Origin: a virus
IMG/VR virus record: IMGVR_UViG_3300048839_001000
Location: 1-56,456 of that record
Reading direction: 5' to 3' (one strand)
Length of the DNA stretch: 56,456 bases
Shown: positions 24,901 through 31,687 of the stretch, one piece after another
Layout: each line of letters begins with the position of its first letter
Numbering within the stretch: the first letter of the stretch is position 1
Notes under the pieces: model-generated
Database searches by the model: none
What the model was told of the DNA's origin: nothing
What the model saw: only the letters and a program-made list of their open reading frames with translations
Translations under genes and position numbers: made by a program

Positions 24901-25906
24901 CTTTGATCTTCACCACCACCTTCGTAATGTCCTCGATGAATGGTTTTATGATCTCATTGACTGACGCGCCGAGCGCACCAAACGCCTCAGACACAGCAGC
25001 GGACATGTCCTTCATCCGCTCGGTGAACGTTTGATTCTCGCTTGACGCGGCTCCCAAATACTTCGTCGTGTCCTTCAAAATGATCGCGAGCTTTGCCTGT
25101 GCCTCTTGCGCTTGAGTGGCAGTCTTTGGATTAATGCCCTTTGCGAAGAGCTCCGCTTTGACGCGCGCCTCGTCGAGATTGATGCCGTATTGACGAAGAG
25201 CGCGGCCAGACAGCAGTAGACCGGTTCTGAATTGATCGACGATAGTGGCAGCATTCGTTCCAGTCACGGCGCTCATGTCGATAGCAATTCGAACAAGTTG
25301 CTCTGACATTCTGGCAGCTTCATCGCCAACAACGCCGAACGATGCAGCCGCCAAATTGGCCGTCGCTAACAGACGTTGAACATCGGCCGTCTGTCTGCCT
25401 GTCGCCTTGGCGATTTCTTCAGAGGTCCGAATGGCTTCGTCCGCGAGTGCGCCGTAAGCCACTCGAAGCTCCGCCACCGCGGCTTCGTCGTCCATCGCCT
25501 CGTTGGAAGCTTGATTGAAGATGGCGCTTACACCCGCGGCGGCAATGCCGACGGCAATGAGACCTCCTTGTAACTCTCGCATTGCTTCATCAGCATTCCG
25601 CATAGCCGTCGCAGTCGCTTCAGCGGCGGCCTTCATTTGATCGGCCATCTGCTGAGCAGCCGCAGCCGCTTCACCTTCGATAGTTGCGAGATCTTGTGCT
25701 GCAGCCGCTGCAGCTTCCTCCTGCTCACGCAGTTGGCGCATTTCATCCACAATCGGACCGATGTTCTGGTCCATCTGGACAGCCATTTGAATTGCTACAG
25801 GATCCGCAGCGGCCTTACGTTTAGCGGCATCAATATCACTGACGAGTTTGTTGATGGACGATTGATCAATGCCGATGCTGACTAGAAATTCTTCAGTGCT
25901 GGCCAT
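21944..25906 (-). CDS. Tail tape measure protein, 1320 aa
   Basis: This is the longest gene, in the expected place after the tail chaperones. The N-terminal ~330 residues match TP901-type tape measures (TGTNAATIVDQFRTGLLLSG, ALRQYGINLDEARV, QAKLAIILKDTTKYLG). A hydrophobic block at ~340-375 (TAVSLGLALVGIVTAVGLLA) and an Ala-rich region with more hydrophobic segments follow. Residues ~800-1150 are a long charged coiled coil. The length sets tail length; by the usual ~1.5 angstrom per residue it implies a long tail, an inference. Three ATGs lie in a row; the third (25906) is best spaced from GGAG, and the first overlaps the preceding TGA. Confidence 0.93.
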   Translation of the reverse strand: MASTEEFLVSIGIDQSSINKLVSDIDAAKRKAAADPVAIQMAVQMDQNIGPIVDEMRQLREQEEAAAAAAQDLATIEGEAAAAAQQMADQMKAAAEATATAMRNADEAMRELQGGLIAVGIAAAGVSAIFNQASNEAMDDEAAVAELRVAYGALADEAIRTSEEIAKATGRQTADVQRLLATANLAAASFGVVGDEAARMSEQLVRIAIDMSAVTGTNAATIVDQFRTGLLLSGRALRQYGINLDEARVKAELFAKGINPKTATQAQEAQAKLAIILKDTTKYLGAASSENQTFTERMKDMSAAVSEAFGALGASVNEIIKPFIEDITKVVVKIKEWIEANPALTKTAVSLGLALVGIVTAVGLLAGTIAAVTFAFKQFAAAQIVLTGIQIAFAGSMVESAAATTADTAATVANTAAKEANTAATSASAIANSNVGKAVDVVKGILGATTGQVLTNAKAWAGMVATKVGDWMFNAWTGLTKMADGVLTLGGHLLRGEIGLRTFVNMLGSELSPALLTNVSQFSALGTAALAAGTAIAGFKIGGMIEQFFGLADAEERVIKGTADTSDKIKSGIVDVVLAAIPVVGWFALAWKKYYEAQAEGIRTTNAAEIKKQVDALNPEQLLRYNQYLKEGMVDWMALKAAIGDTAGEITRFQYLLGLKTANKGMFESLGGQQELDTLYRKLGDSVQGFAERYAEQMGLVKKSTEDIAKTFGGAKAVLADTQKAFDEYKKKLDETQIKLNFGEDVGKAVVGIEELGKAMETFRARAQAHQTVLADLFKTKTSSAVSGETIQADISKQLDALKEIRRYTEIAAQEQLRITEEAFRKQLSAQENYSKDRIKKAEDEKNKLVAIERKRVDEIEQEIKREEEIRKSANERARDFEKKLDQDALRRTDATQAEIKSLVESAAAALKDSTDQETRARVLAKVAAELERLAKDETDAKRIAEDLAAARKQLTRDEEELAKARERLNEAATKEGEARGDPQAEKTAAEARKDAARGEADAKERLATDAAKVAELEKNAAKEKQLLDDRAKLAAAEKLKLEEESAAQQEAANERDQRIADLQNERLQRELAIKDAQVEYTKEVAKSVAEFENAVKRLERMETLMTSIIGLQKEVTQLAATPGAEAAAERYQKSGTLAAQQVTLTSLQTEQQNLGVPEQSFTAAVTAAVEGLKQSFMEAKVGVEESATKVKEAETKVTEAQAAVEASTIAVEGVRLTTEQAWANVSAAVANLQPATQALVDKAQQVQDAVAPVPEAMNSALDAQSSMATSMEKLGNTTVEFAAGMKARWNDVTKRLEKIESNLNSLKNEGGSEAAAAGY

Positions 25907-25908
25907 CA

Positions 25909-26226
25909 TCATTCTCCATCGTCGGCAGGTAGATCTCTCTTCAACCGGACCTTGCTCAGTCCATCGAAGAGACGAACTATCTGCGGCTTCTTCAATTCTT
26001 CACGCATCTTCCAGATGCGTTCCGGCGTCCCAATCAAGTACTTCACGTGGCGGCTTCTATCAGATTTACTGGTAGTGTGCGCCACTGTCGTGTCTACTAT
26101 GAACTCAAGTCTCCTCTGAGCTCGGAGGCGCTGAATCGCGTGGTAGTGCGCCTCAACTTCGTCCATCGAGTATCTGTCTAACACCGCGGTACTGTCGTGT
26201 CCAGCGTCGAGTAGTTCGGCAACCAT
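25909..26226 (-). CDS. Tail assembly chaperone, downstream frame (T part of a G-T fusion), 105 codons from the ATG
   Basis: Its place between the first chaperone and the tape measure is that of lambda gpT. The protein is charged and helical (AHYHAIQRLRAQRRLEFIVD; EELKKPQIVRLFDGLSKVRL). The ATG at 26226 has no ribosome binding site, but the frame is open upstream for some 50 codons in the -1 frame of the preceding gene, back past a CCCTTTA slippery heptamer. It is therefore probably made mainly as a ~256-residue fusion with the preceding gene. The TGA overlaps the start of the tape measure gene. Confidence 0.72.
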   Translation of the reverse strand: MVAELLDAGHDSTAVLDRYSMDEVEAHYHAIQRLRAQRRLEFIVDTTVAHTTSKSDRSRHVKYLIGTPERIWKMREELKKPQIVRLFDGLSKVRLKRDLPADDGE

Positions 26227-26231
26227 GTCGG

Positions 26232-26678
26232 CTACGACGTCGCCGTAGTCTCTTTGCTGCCGCCGCTTTCCAACACCACTCGTTTTAGGTCGCTGAACGC
26301 GTCTCGTAAAGGGACGTAGTTCTGCCTCATCACATGACCGAGAAGATTGACCACCTCGTCGAGTGACAGTGTGTCAAACCATTCAGTCGCCATCTCTCGC
26401 GACTCGAAATTGTCTTCGGTCCAAATCGTGTCGATCAGGATGTGGGCCATCACTTCCGCTTGATTGCGGAGGACGAGCAGAACATCGTTCTTTAAGAGAT
26501 CAGAAATCGATTTCCCGCGAACGACTTCGCCGATGGCGTTGATGAACTTGTCACCATGGGTCAGCCCTTGTCTCCAGGTCCACTTATGGAGATGCAGGAT
26601 CTTTCCAGCCACCTTCACGTCGACCACGGCGTTTCGTACCGCCTCAGTCAACTCGCTTACAATCTTCTGTTGTTCCAC
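26232..26678 (-). CDS. Tail assembly chaperone, upstream frame (G part), 148 aa
   Basis: A helical protein directly after the major tail protein and before the tape measure, matching the position and size of lambda gpG-type chaperones. Features include KILHLHKWTWRQGLTHGDKF and a helical C-terminal half (DEVVNLLGHVMRQNYVPLRD). Codons 122-124 (GTC CCT TTA) contain the candidate -1 slippery site, so most ribosomes would give this 148-residue product and a few the longer fusion. It is preceded by a perfect 14-bp hairpin and an AGAGAGGAG site. Confidence 0.78.
   Translation of the reverse strand: MEQQKIVSELTEAVRNAVVDVKVAGKILHLHKWTWRQGLTHGDKFINAIGEVVRGKSISDLLKNDVLLVLRNQAEVMAHILIDTIWTEDNFESREMATEWFDTLSLDEVVNLLGHVMRQNYVPLRDAFSDLKRVVLESGGSKETTATS
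26307..26313 (-). promoter_or_regulatory. Candidate programmed -1 ribosomal frameshift site, CCCTTTA
   Basis: On the minus strand the bases read C CCT TTA in the frame of the upstream chaperone (codons 123-124), a perfect X-XXY-YYZ heptamer. A -1 slip enters a frame that stays open through the ATG at 26226 to the end of the downstream chaperone. The fusion would have 124 + 27 + 105 residues. Frameshifting at exactly this place is a conserved feature of long-tailed phages. Confidence 0.75.
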
Positions 26679-26702
26679 GTATCGCTCCTCTCTATGTTGC
26701 CA

Positions 26703-26735
26703 CCATGGTGAGCGGAAACACTCCGCTCACCATGG
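26703..26735 (-). repeat. Perfect 14-bp hairpin after the major tail protein gene
   Basis: Arms CCATGGTGAGCGGA and TCCGCTCACCATGG flank a five-base loop. It lies nine bases past the tail-tube stop codon and just before the chaperone ribosome binding site, where it could stabilise or partially terminate the abundant tail-tube transcript. There is no U tract after it. Confidence 0.7.
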
Positions 26736-26744
26736 CGCGCAGTC

Positions 26745-27566
26745 CTACAGGTTCGTGCCGACGCCGAAGTGCTTGAAGACGCCGAATGGTGCGGTCGGAA
26801 CCGCATCGGAGTCATCCAAGATGTCGACGCGCAGCTGGAACTTCGACCAGTCGTCAGCGGACAGGGCGAAGTTGCCTTCGGGGTCGAGCGTGACATTGTT
26901 GAACGAGCGCATGAACTCGTTGCCGATGTCACTGACACCGAAGAACAACGCCTGCCCTTCGCGAAGGGCCTTCGTCTGCGGGTAGAACGTCTTGTTGGCG
27001 CGGACATCGTGCGTGTAGTTAACGCGCACGTACGCTCCGTCGGTGATCGCGCCACCGGACACTCGGCGGATGCCTTTGTAGCCGGTGATTGCGTCGGTCT
27101 CGACAATGTAGTCCGTCGTCAGGACGTACGTCGTGACGCCCGTGATGTCCTTCACCACGATGGCCGTCGGGTTGTACTCGAGCAGGAAGACGAACTCAGT
27201 GCCGTTGAGTTGCATGACCTCATCGACAACCGAGCCCGTACCGCTTCCAGCAGCAACCGTCGTGATAGCGTCGCCGCGGAAGAAGTTCTTCATGTTCAAG
27301 GTGCTCACTTCGTCGAGGGTGACAACCAACGACTCAGTGATCTGCCGATTGACGGAACGATCCTTGCGCTTCGACCCCGTCTTGGTCGAGAAATGGTCGA
27401 GGACTTCCTTCGCTGTTTCGAAGCTGTGATCGACCACGTTGCCCAGGTCACGCCACCCTTTTCTACGAGGAGGCGTCAGCGTGAGGTCAACAGATTCGTT
27501 GAACCACAGCCGAGCACCACCGATGGTGTAGTTGGATGGCGAGCCGTTCTCAAAGTAAGAACCCAC
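26745..27566 (-). CDS. Major tail (tube) protein, 273 aa
   Basis: A beta-rich protein with the pattern of phage tube proteins: GTEFVFLLEYNPTAIVVKDI, TYVLTTDYIVETDAITGYKG, GAYVRVNYTHDV, and near the end NNVTLDPEGNFALSADDWSK followed by FQLRVDILDDS. It lies between the head-tail completion genes and the tail chaperones, the canonical position. The start is a GTG at 27566 with GGAGG eight bases before it. The strong downstream hairpin is consistent with high expression. Confidence 0.87.
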   Translation of the reverse strand: MGSYFENGSPSNYTIGGARLWFNESVDLTLTPPRRKGWRDLGNVVDHSFETAKEVLDHFSTKTGSKRKDRSVNRQITESLVVTLDEVSTLNMKNFFRGDAITTVAAGSGTGSVVDEVMQLNGTEFVFLLEYNPTAIVVKDITGVTTYVLTTDYIVETDAITGYKGIRRVSGGAITDGAYVRVNYTHDVRANKTFYPQTKALREGQALFFGVSDIGNEFMRSFNNVTLDPEGNFALSADDWSKFQLRVDILDDSDAVPTAPFGVFKHFGVGTNL

Positions 27567-27592
27567 TCGTGTATTCCTCCGAAGAGTCTCGC

Positions 27593-28030
27593 CTACAGTA
27601 CTCGCGGCCGCTTCACAACGAAGCGGAGCACGCTGGCCTTACGTGGGACGATAGGATGTGCCTTGGTGCCAAATTCTACGTGCAACGCATAGTTGATATT
27701 TGTCCCGACGGTGTAGCTCAGTTCATCACGTTGCTTAGCAGTCAGCGAGCGACGCAGATGACCAGTGTCGACGGGACAAAGTCTCTGTGCTGTGCGTAGT
27801 CCGTAGAATGCAGCTCGAGTCACAGCCTTCCCCAGTTCCTGCACCATCAACGGCTTGCTCGACAATCCGCCGCCTCTCGTCAGCACCTTGAACGCGGCAG
27901 GCAGGAAAACTTTCTTCAGCTGCACTCTCGCGTCCTCGATCGCCGGCAATAAGAACGGCTGTGCGCGCGTCCCAGGGTGGTCGACGTGCTGTGTGAAGAC
28001 TACTTCTTTCTTCATTCGTGGTCGAGGCAT
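27593..28030 (-). CDS. HK97 gp10-like tail completion protein, 145 aa
   Basis: The diagnostic segment is CPVDTGHLRRSL, followed by YTVGTNINYALHVEFGTKAH and IVPRKA, the pattern of HK97 gp10 / minor tail completion proteins that join the tail to the head connector. The N-terminus is basic (MPRPRMKKEV). The ATG at 28030 overlaps the preceding TAA (TAATG), so the longer frame is not used. It sits between the terminator-like gene and the tube protein. Confidence 0.85.
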   Translation of the reverse strand: MPRPRMKKEVVFTQHVDHPGTRAQPFLLPAIEDARVQLKKVFLPAAFKVLTRGGGLSSKPLMVQELGKAVTRAAFYGLRTAQRLCPVDTGHLRRSLTAKQRDELSYTVGTNINYALHVEFGTKAHPIVPRKASVLRFVVKRPRVL

Positions 28031-28452
28031 TAGAGACTGCCCTCCACCATTTTGAATGAGAAGGCCGTGGTCACCCGCCACGACTCTTCAGCTTTGCCTG
28101 CATCTGTCGCCTGTGACTGTTCCTTGAACAGCATGACGAGGATGCCATCGCCAGTGAGTGGAATCGGCACGAGTGCTCTGCGCACCTTCGCCATTGTCAA
28201 ATGCGCTGCCATCTTTGACTTTGGGTTACCGACCGTGACCTGCATCACTCCCTCAAATCGACGGAACTTCAAATCCTCGGAGGATGCCGTCATCGAGTAA
28301 ATGATCGATGAGCCAGCAACGACTTCGAGCGGATCGTCACTTGGGTGAACGTTGGCGACCGGCACATCACCGCCGCTGCCAACATCCACGAGCCCAGGAT
28401 ACGCCTTGAGCGCGGAGAACATTCTGTCATACAGCTTTTCAAAAGCGCTCAT
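28030..28452 (-). CDS. Tail terminator-like protein, 140 aa
   Basis: Assigned from order and size: one gene before gp10-like and two before the tube protein. The sequence has a helical start (AFEKLYDRMFSALKAYPGLV) and beta strands with a DPLEVVAGSSIIYSMTASSE segment, compatible with a tail terminator fold, but no motif proves it. The ATG at 28452 overlaps the previous TGA, so the upstream in-frame ATG is ignored. Confidence 0.6.
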   Translation of the reverse strand: MSAFEKLYDRMFSALKAYPGLVDVGSGGDVPVANVHPSDDPLEVVAGSSIIYSMTASSEDLKFRRFEGVMQVTVGNPKSKMAAHLTMAKVRRALVPIPLTGDGILVMLFKEQSQATDAGKAEESWRVTTAFSFKMVEGSL

Positions 28453-28814
28453 AGCTTCTGTGTCCTCGTGAGCTGACACTGCACGTGACGAAGAGCTCCA
28501 TCCACGTCGTACTTGTACATCACATTCACAATGACAAATCTGAAGAGATTCATGCCTTGTGGAGTCAGCGGCGACACCAAATCGTCCACGTTCACCCGCG
28601 TATCGGAAGTGTACATGATCGCGTCAACTGGATACGCAGCACCTTCTCCCTGCACGAGACGAGATCCGCCGCGCATCTGCAGCATGCAGCGCACAGTGAA
28701 TGTCGTCGCCGGCGGCACGGTGTAACTCAGCTCACCGGCGTTGTTGCCGGCGTCGCGCGTGCGCGCGGGTGTGACAATTGCCGCTTGATGCGGCTGCTCG
28801 AAGATCTCGTTCAT
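28449..28814 (-). CDS. Head-tail connector/stopper-like protein, 121 aa
   Basis: A beta-rich small protein (ELSYTVPPATTFTVRCMLQM, LFRFVIVNVMYKYDVDGALR) within the run of head-tail joining genes. The start overlaps the preceding stop (ATGA), and the end overlaps the next gene in the same way. Its role as head-closure protein is inferred from the position only. Confidence 0.58.
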   Translation of the reverse strand: MNEIFEQPHQAAIVTPARTRDAGNNAGELSYTVPPATTFTVRCMLQMRGGSRLVQGEGAAYPVDAIMYTSDTRVNVDDLVSPLTPQGMNLFRFVIVNVMYKYDVDGALRHVQCQLTRTQKL

Positions 28815-29110
28815 CGAGTCCTCTTCCTGCGTGGCCTCTCTTCTTCGATGACTTCCTGCGCAGGCGTCGCCGGGGCGGAGAAATCGGCGACCGGTACTTC
28901 AGGGTTTGCCTCTTGGGTGGGCACCTGCGCCGGAGTCATCTCCTCTGCGTTCTCGACCTTCGTGCCGGCGAACAGTGCCTGCAGCCTTGTGAGAAGTCGA
29001 TGTACACGCAGAGATCCATCGTCGTCAACAATACACACTGAACTCTCGAAATGGAAACCGCACATGTCGCCGGTGTAGTTGTCGAGTCCGATCGTCACTT
29101 TGATCTTCAC
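28811..29110 (-). CDS. Hypothetical structural protein with Pro/Glu-rich tail, 99 aa
   Basis: The N-terminal ~50 residues are beta-rich (KIKVTIGLDNYTGDMCGFHF). The C-terminal half is a low-complexity Pro/Glu/Ala linker ending with a basic RRKRTR. The start is placed at a GTG (29110) that overlaps the TGA of the phospholipase-like gene, with GGAGG seven bases upstream. A longer ATG-started frame would overlap that gene by 120 bases without a good site. The flexible tail suggests a virion linker or adaptor; function unknown. Confidence 0.65.
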   Translation of the reverse strand: MKIKVTIGLDNYTGDMCGFHFESSVCIVDDDGSLRVHRLLTRLQALFAGTKVENAEEMTPAQVPTQEANPEVPVADFSAPATPAQEVIEEERPRRKRTR

Positions 29111-29463
29111 AGGATGGCCTCCAAATCTTCTTTTGTTCGCGGCTTTGCCCATCTGAAACTTCGTCTTCCACCCAGCACCACCGCTGAGAAGAAGATGAAG
29201 GACCAGATTGCGTACGTCGGCCACCATCGCTTCTGCTGCTTCAACGTAGAAGACAAGCAGTCGATCAAGAACTGCAAGTCAGCGCCGAACTTGTCCAACA
29301 GTCCGCCACCCTCCCAATACGCCAAGTCGTGAGCGTCGCCGGCCTCCTTGAAGCAGAACTGGGGGATGAGTCTTGACACCCACCCCCAGTTCGCCGGTCC
29401 GCAGCCATTGCAGATAATGTTTCTCTGCGACGGCGTTAAGTCTTCAAGCTTGAGCAGGCCCAT
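29107..29463 (-). CDS. Phospholipase A2-like membrane protein, 118 aa
   Basis: NGCGPANWGW resembles the calcium-binding loop and FKEAGDAHDLAYWEGGG the catalytic His-Asp helix of phospholipase A2-like proteins, as in parvovirus VP1 and some phage proteins. Leu/Asp-rich helix residues follow (DKFGADLQFLIDCL). A hydrophobic segment (YAIWSFIFFSAVVLGG) and a basic end suggest membrane anchoring. The enzyme could attack host membranes during entry or lysis. Only one short region supports the family call, so activity is unproven. A 29-residue lipoprotein gene lies just upstream. Confidence 0.7.
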   Translation of the reverse strand: MGLLKLEDLTPSQRNIICNGCGPANWGWVSRLIPQFCFKEAGDAHDLAYWEGGGLLDKFGADLQFLIDCLSSTLKQQKRWWPTYAIWSFIFFSAVVLGGRRSFRWAKPRTKEDLEAIL

Positions 29464-29471
29464 CGCTCACC

Positions 29472-29561
29472 TCAGAACGGTCCAAGCTTCTTCAGGTCGT
29501 GGTGACAACCGGATGCCATGACCATCGCCAGAACTGCCATCACAATGTAGAACAGACGCAT
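29472..29561 (-). CDS. Very small lipoprotein, 29 aa
   Basis: A short gene found by reading the gap. AAGGAG precedes the ATG at 29561. The peptide is an almost complete lipoprotein signal: Arg at position 2, a hydrophobic core (LFYIVMAVLAMVM), the lipobox ASGC, then only ten mature residues (CHHDLKKLGPF region). It would be lipidated at the Cys and held in a membrane. Its neighbours are the phospholipase-like gene and another lipobox-containing protein. It could be an outer-membrane spanin-type or toxin-antidote-like peptide, but ten mature residues are very few for a spanin. Confidence 0.65.
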   Translation of the reverse strand: MRLFYIVMAVLAMVMASGCHHDLKKLGPF

Positions 29562-29573
29562 CGCTCCTTCTTT

Positions 29574-30428
29574 CTACGGTGCTTCTGCCTGCGCCGTTTT
29601 CTTTGACTTCAGGAACGTGTCAAGGAGACTGTTCGCAGCCTCCAGGCCTTGTGATGCTGACATCTGTACTTTCGCCTGCTCACCCAGATAGGTGCTCAGG
29701 TCGTTGATGCTACGAGACGCATTCGCTGCGTTGATGTTCATCTTGGCTACGCGCGCGTACTCGCCCGAAGCAATGCCGGCTGCCTCTGCGTACTTCCTAC
29801 CCTTCTCCTGCTGTAGGGCGGCCATCACGCGCGGATCGATCTGAGGCATCTGTGCCTCGCGCATTTCGGTCTTGACCTCCTCCTTCACCGAGCCATCAGC
29901 GGCGACGGTCTTCACAATCACCTGCGTCGGTACCTTCACGGTGGCCAGAGTAGTGTGCGAGTCGACCGACTGTTGATGCAGTTCATCCGCGACGGCGATG
30001 TTCTTGGCGAGCTTTTCATCGATCAGTTTTGCGTCGAAATCATCGCGCTGCGTGACGTAGGTCGTCAAGCTGAGCTGTGCATCGGTGGCCAACTGTTTGC
30101 CGGCAGTGGAAGCACATCCACCGAGAAGCAGAACCATCATCAGTACCACGCCGACGCCCATCACCTTCTTGGCTGCGCCGAGTAGGAAGCTGATCGCGTT
30201 GGTGATGATCTGATTCCCTTGCGCCTCTGCCATCGCGGCCGCAGCGTGGTCATTGAGCTGCTGCTGTGAGAGCACCACTGTGGTGTCGCAATTCGCCGTC
30301 GGGTCAGTGTACGTCCAACCGAAGTTCTTGATGTCCTGCGGTGTCACCAACGCTGCTGCCTGATCCGCCGGGATTCCTTGCGCCACGAATGCCGCAACTG
30401 CTTTTGCCTTTGCTTCTTCGTAAGTCAT
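29574..30428 (-). CDS. Protein with internal lipobox, possible spanin or envelope protein, 284 aa
   Basis: The first ~85 residues are soluble (an Ala-rich helix, then GWTYTDPTANCDTTVVLSQQ). Residues ~88-106 are a signal-like stretch (VMGVGVVLMMVLLLGGCAST) with an LLGGC lipobox. The rest is Ala/Gln-rich helix with IVKTVAADGSVKEEV and a C-terminal coiled coil. This may be one membrane protein, or two nested products: an internal ATG near codon 90, preceded by AAGAAGG, would start a normal lipoprotein. GAGGAGG supports the full-length ATG. It lies in the envelope-gene group with the 29-aa lipoprotein and the coiled-coil membrane protein. Confidence 0.65.
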   Translation of the reverse strand: MTYEEAKAKAVAAFVAQGIPADQAAALVTPQDIKNFGWTYTDPTANCDTTVVLSQQQLNDHAAAAMAEAQGNQIITNAISFLLGAAKKVMGVGVVLMMVLLLGGCASTAGKQLATDAQLSLTTYVTQRDDFDAKLIDEKLAKNIAVADELHQQSVDSHTTLATVKVPTQVIVKTVAADGSVKEEVKTEMREAQMPQIDPRVMAALQQEKGRKYAEAAGIASGEYARVAKMNINAANASRSINDLSTYLGEQAKVQMSASQGLEAANSLLDTFLKSKKTAQAEAP

Positions 30429-30456
30429 TGCTCCATCCTCCTCTTCTTATCTGTTG

Positions 30457-30477
30457 CCGTAGGCCGCATACCTACGG
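30457..30477 (-). repeat. Hairpin spanning the stop codon of the membrane/coiled-coil gene
   Basis: Perfect seven-base arms CCGTAGG and CCTACGG surround a seven-base loop. The right arm includes the stop codon of the gene at 30472. No U tract follows on the minus strand. It could slow translation or protect the 3' end. Confidence 0.5.
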
Positions 30478-30858
30478 GCGATACTCTTTGCTGAATGGAC
30501 ACATCTTCTGTGAAAAGATGATTTTGATTTCCTTCAGCACATCGATCTGTGCGTTCGTTTGAGAGGCAAGACCTTTGAGAACCTCATTTTGAAGTTGAAT
30601 CGTGGCTTGAAGATCTTTCTGCATCTTCGTGACAGTCACGAGATCATTCTCCAGTTCATCGATTCTCTTCGCCATGCGCTTCTCCCTTAACCATGTCGTG
30701 ACAACGATCACGAGCATCAAGAGAGTCGCTACTGCCGCCCAGACGCCGAACCTGTCTGCAATCTCAGCAAATGCCTTGGTGTACCCGTCTTGGACATCCA
30801 TCGCAACAGGCACTCCGAGCATCGCGAAGCACGTTGAACCGAGGTAGAGAAGCTTCAT
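30472..30858 (-). CDS. Membrane protein with C-terminal coiled coil, possible holin or inner-membrane spanin, 128 aa
   Basis: A hydrophobic, signal-like N-terminus (MKLLYLGSTCFAMLGVPVAM) and a second transmembrane helix (WAAVATLLMLVIVVTTWL, residues ~40-57) precede a basic stop-transfer segment (REKRMAKR) and a coiled coil of ~60 residues. This architecture fits an inner-membrane spanin or a class-II-like holin. GGAGA supports the ATG at 30858. No endolysin was recognised nearby, so a lysis role is an inference. Confidence 0.65.
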   Translation of the reverse strand: MKLLYLGSTCFAMLGVPVAMDVQDGYTKAFAEIADRFGVWAAVATLLMLVIVVTTWLREKRMAKRIDELENDLVTVTKMQKDLQATIQLQNEVLKGLASQTNAQIDVLKEIKIIFSQKMCPFSKEYRP

Positions 30859-30902
30859 GAAGTAAATGTCTCCGCTATCAGCCTTTGATTGCTCGACTCT
30901 CC

Positions 30903-31241
30903 TTACTCGTCGCCGAGTCTGTCCAGTAACTCGGCGTAACCCTCACTCAACATTCCAGGTACACCGTGGGAAGTACGCGCGTGGAGCATCTCAGTCAAGT
31001 AAGTGATCGTCGAGTCATCGCACTCAACGATGCCGGGCACCCATGTAAACTGGGTACGCGCCTCATCGTTGAATCGACGGCATCTGCTGTTGAGCACTGA
31101 GAACAGCTTCGCGTGCTTGCGAATTTCAACGCGCCCTTGCGGCTCGGTGCGTGACAACATATCGGCCAACGCCATCACACCGACTTGCGTGAGCTCCAAT
31201 TTCTTAGAGCCATCCTCGCCAGCTAGTTCGTTCTTCGCCAC
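30903..31241 (-). CDS. Hypothetical protein, 112 aa
   Basis: I do not recognise it. A soluble, mixed-charge protein with a helical first half (TQVGVMALADMLSRTEPQGR) and a second half containing TITYLTEMLHART. The start is a GTG at 31241 with GAGGAG upstream. It is the first gene after promoter P3, so it may be expressed separately from the capsid genes. Confidence 0.72.
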   Translation of the reverse strand: MAKNELAGEDGSKKLELTQVGVMALADMLSRTEPQGRVEIRKHAKLFSVLNSRCRRFNDEARTQFTWVPGIVECDDSTITYLTEMLHARTSHGVPGMLSEGYAELLDRLGDE

Positions 31242-31301
31242 GTGTTTCTCCTCTTCTTCTCTCTACTCACTGATTGACGGCACGCGCCGCCTCTATAAGA
31301 T

Positions 31302-31349
31302 ATTATACCATGTTTCGCTAATTTGTACATTAGAGAAACATGGCATAAT
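31302..31349 (-). promoter_or_regulatory. Promoter P3 inside a 15-bp inverted repeat
   Basis: On the minus strand ATGTAC (31330 to 31325), a 17-base spacer and GG-TATAAT (31307 to 31302) repeat the P1/P2 pattern. Arms ATTATACCATGTTTC (31302-31316) and GAAACATGGCATAAT (31335-31349) pair with one mismatch, so the -10 is in one arm and the -35 in the loop. The structure could terminate or regulate the incoming capsid transcript, or serve as operator for the promoter. Confidence 0.72.
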
Positions 31350-31352
31350 GCT

Positions 31353-31673
31353 TCACGCTACTACAGTGGCAAACTTGTCTGTCAGCATCTCAAGCGCGAG
31401 TGCCACCTGCCCCGCCGTCAAGGTGATGCCGCCAGCCTCGGCAGGAAGCGTGACGGTCTCCGCCAGCACTTCGGAAAGGTTCTTTTCAACGGTGTAGTTC
31501 TGTCCTTCACCGTTTTCACCGCCATTGCGGTATTCCTTGCCATCCTTCATCAGCACTACCTGGCGGTAGCACGTGATCTTCACATCTTCGCCCACAGGCG
31601 CCGCAATCTGCACGAGATAGTTGCGGTCGCGTTTCTCAACGGTGGTGTTCAAGGCAACGTCTTCAATCTTCAT
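31353..31673 (-). CDS. Hypothetical protein, 106 aa
   Basis: A small, soluble, beta-rich protein (VALNTTVEKRDRNYLVQIAA, VKITCYRQVVLMKDGKEY) with a helical C-terminus (LTAGQVALALEMLTDKF). It follows the repeat protein with a 14-base gap, and AAGGAGAAGG precedes its ATG. A structural or chaperone role for the repeat protein is possible from position; nothing in the sequence shows it. Confidence 0.7.
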   Translation of the reverse strand: MKIEDVALNTTVEKRDRNYLVQIAAPVGEDVKITCYRQVVLMKDGKEYRNGGENGEGQNYTVEKNLSEVLAETVTLPAEAGGITLTAGQVALALEMLTDKFATVVA

Positions 31674-31687
31674 GGTCCTTCTCCTTG

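Noticed and set aside
26703-26735. Rho-independent terminator at the perfect 14-bp hairpin
   Set aside because: No run of U follows on the minus strand. The same holds for the other strong intergenic hairpins, so no classical terminator is called.
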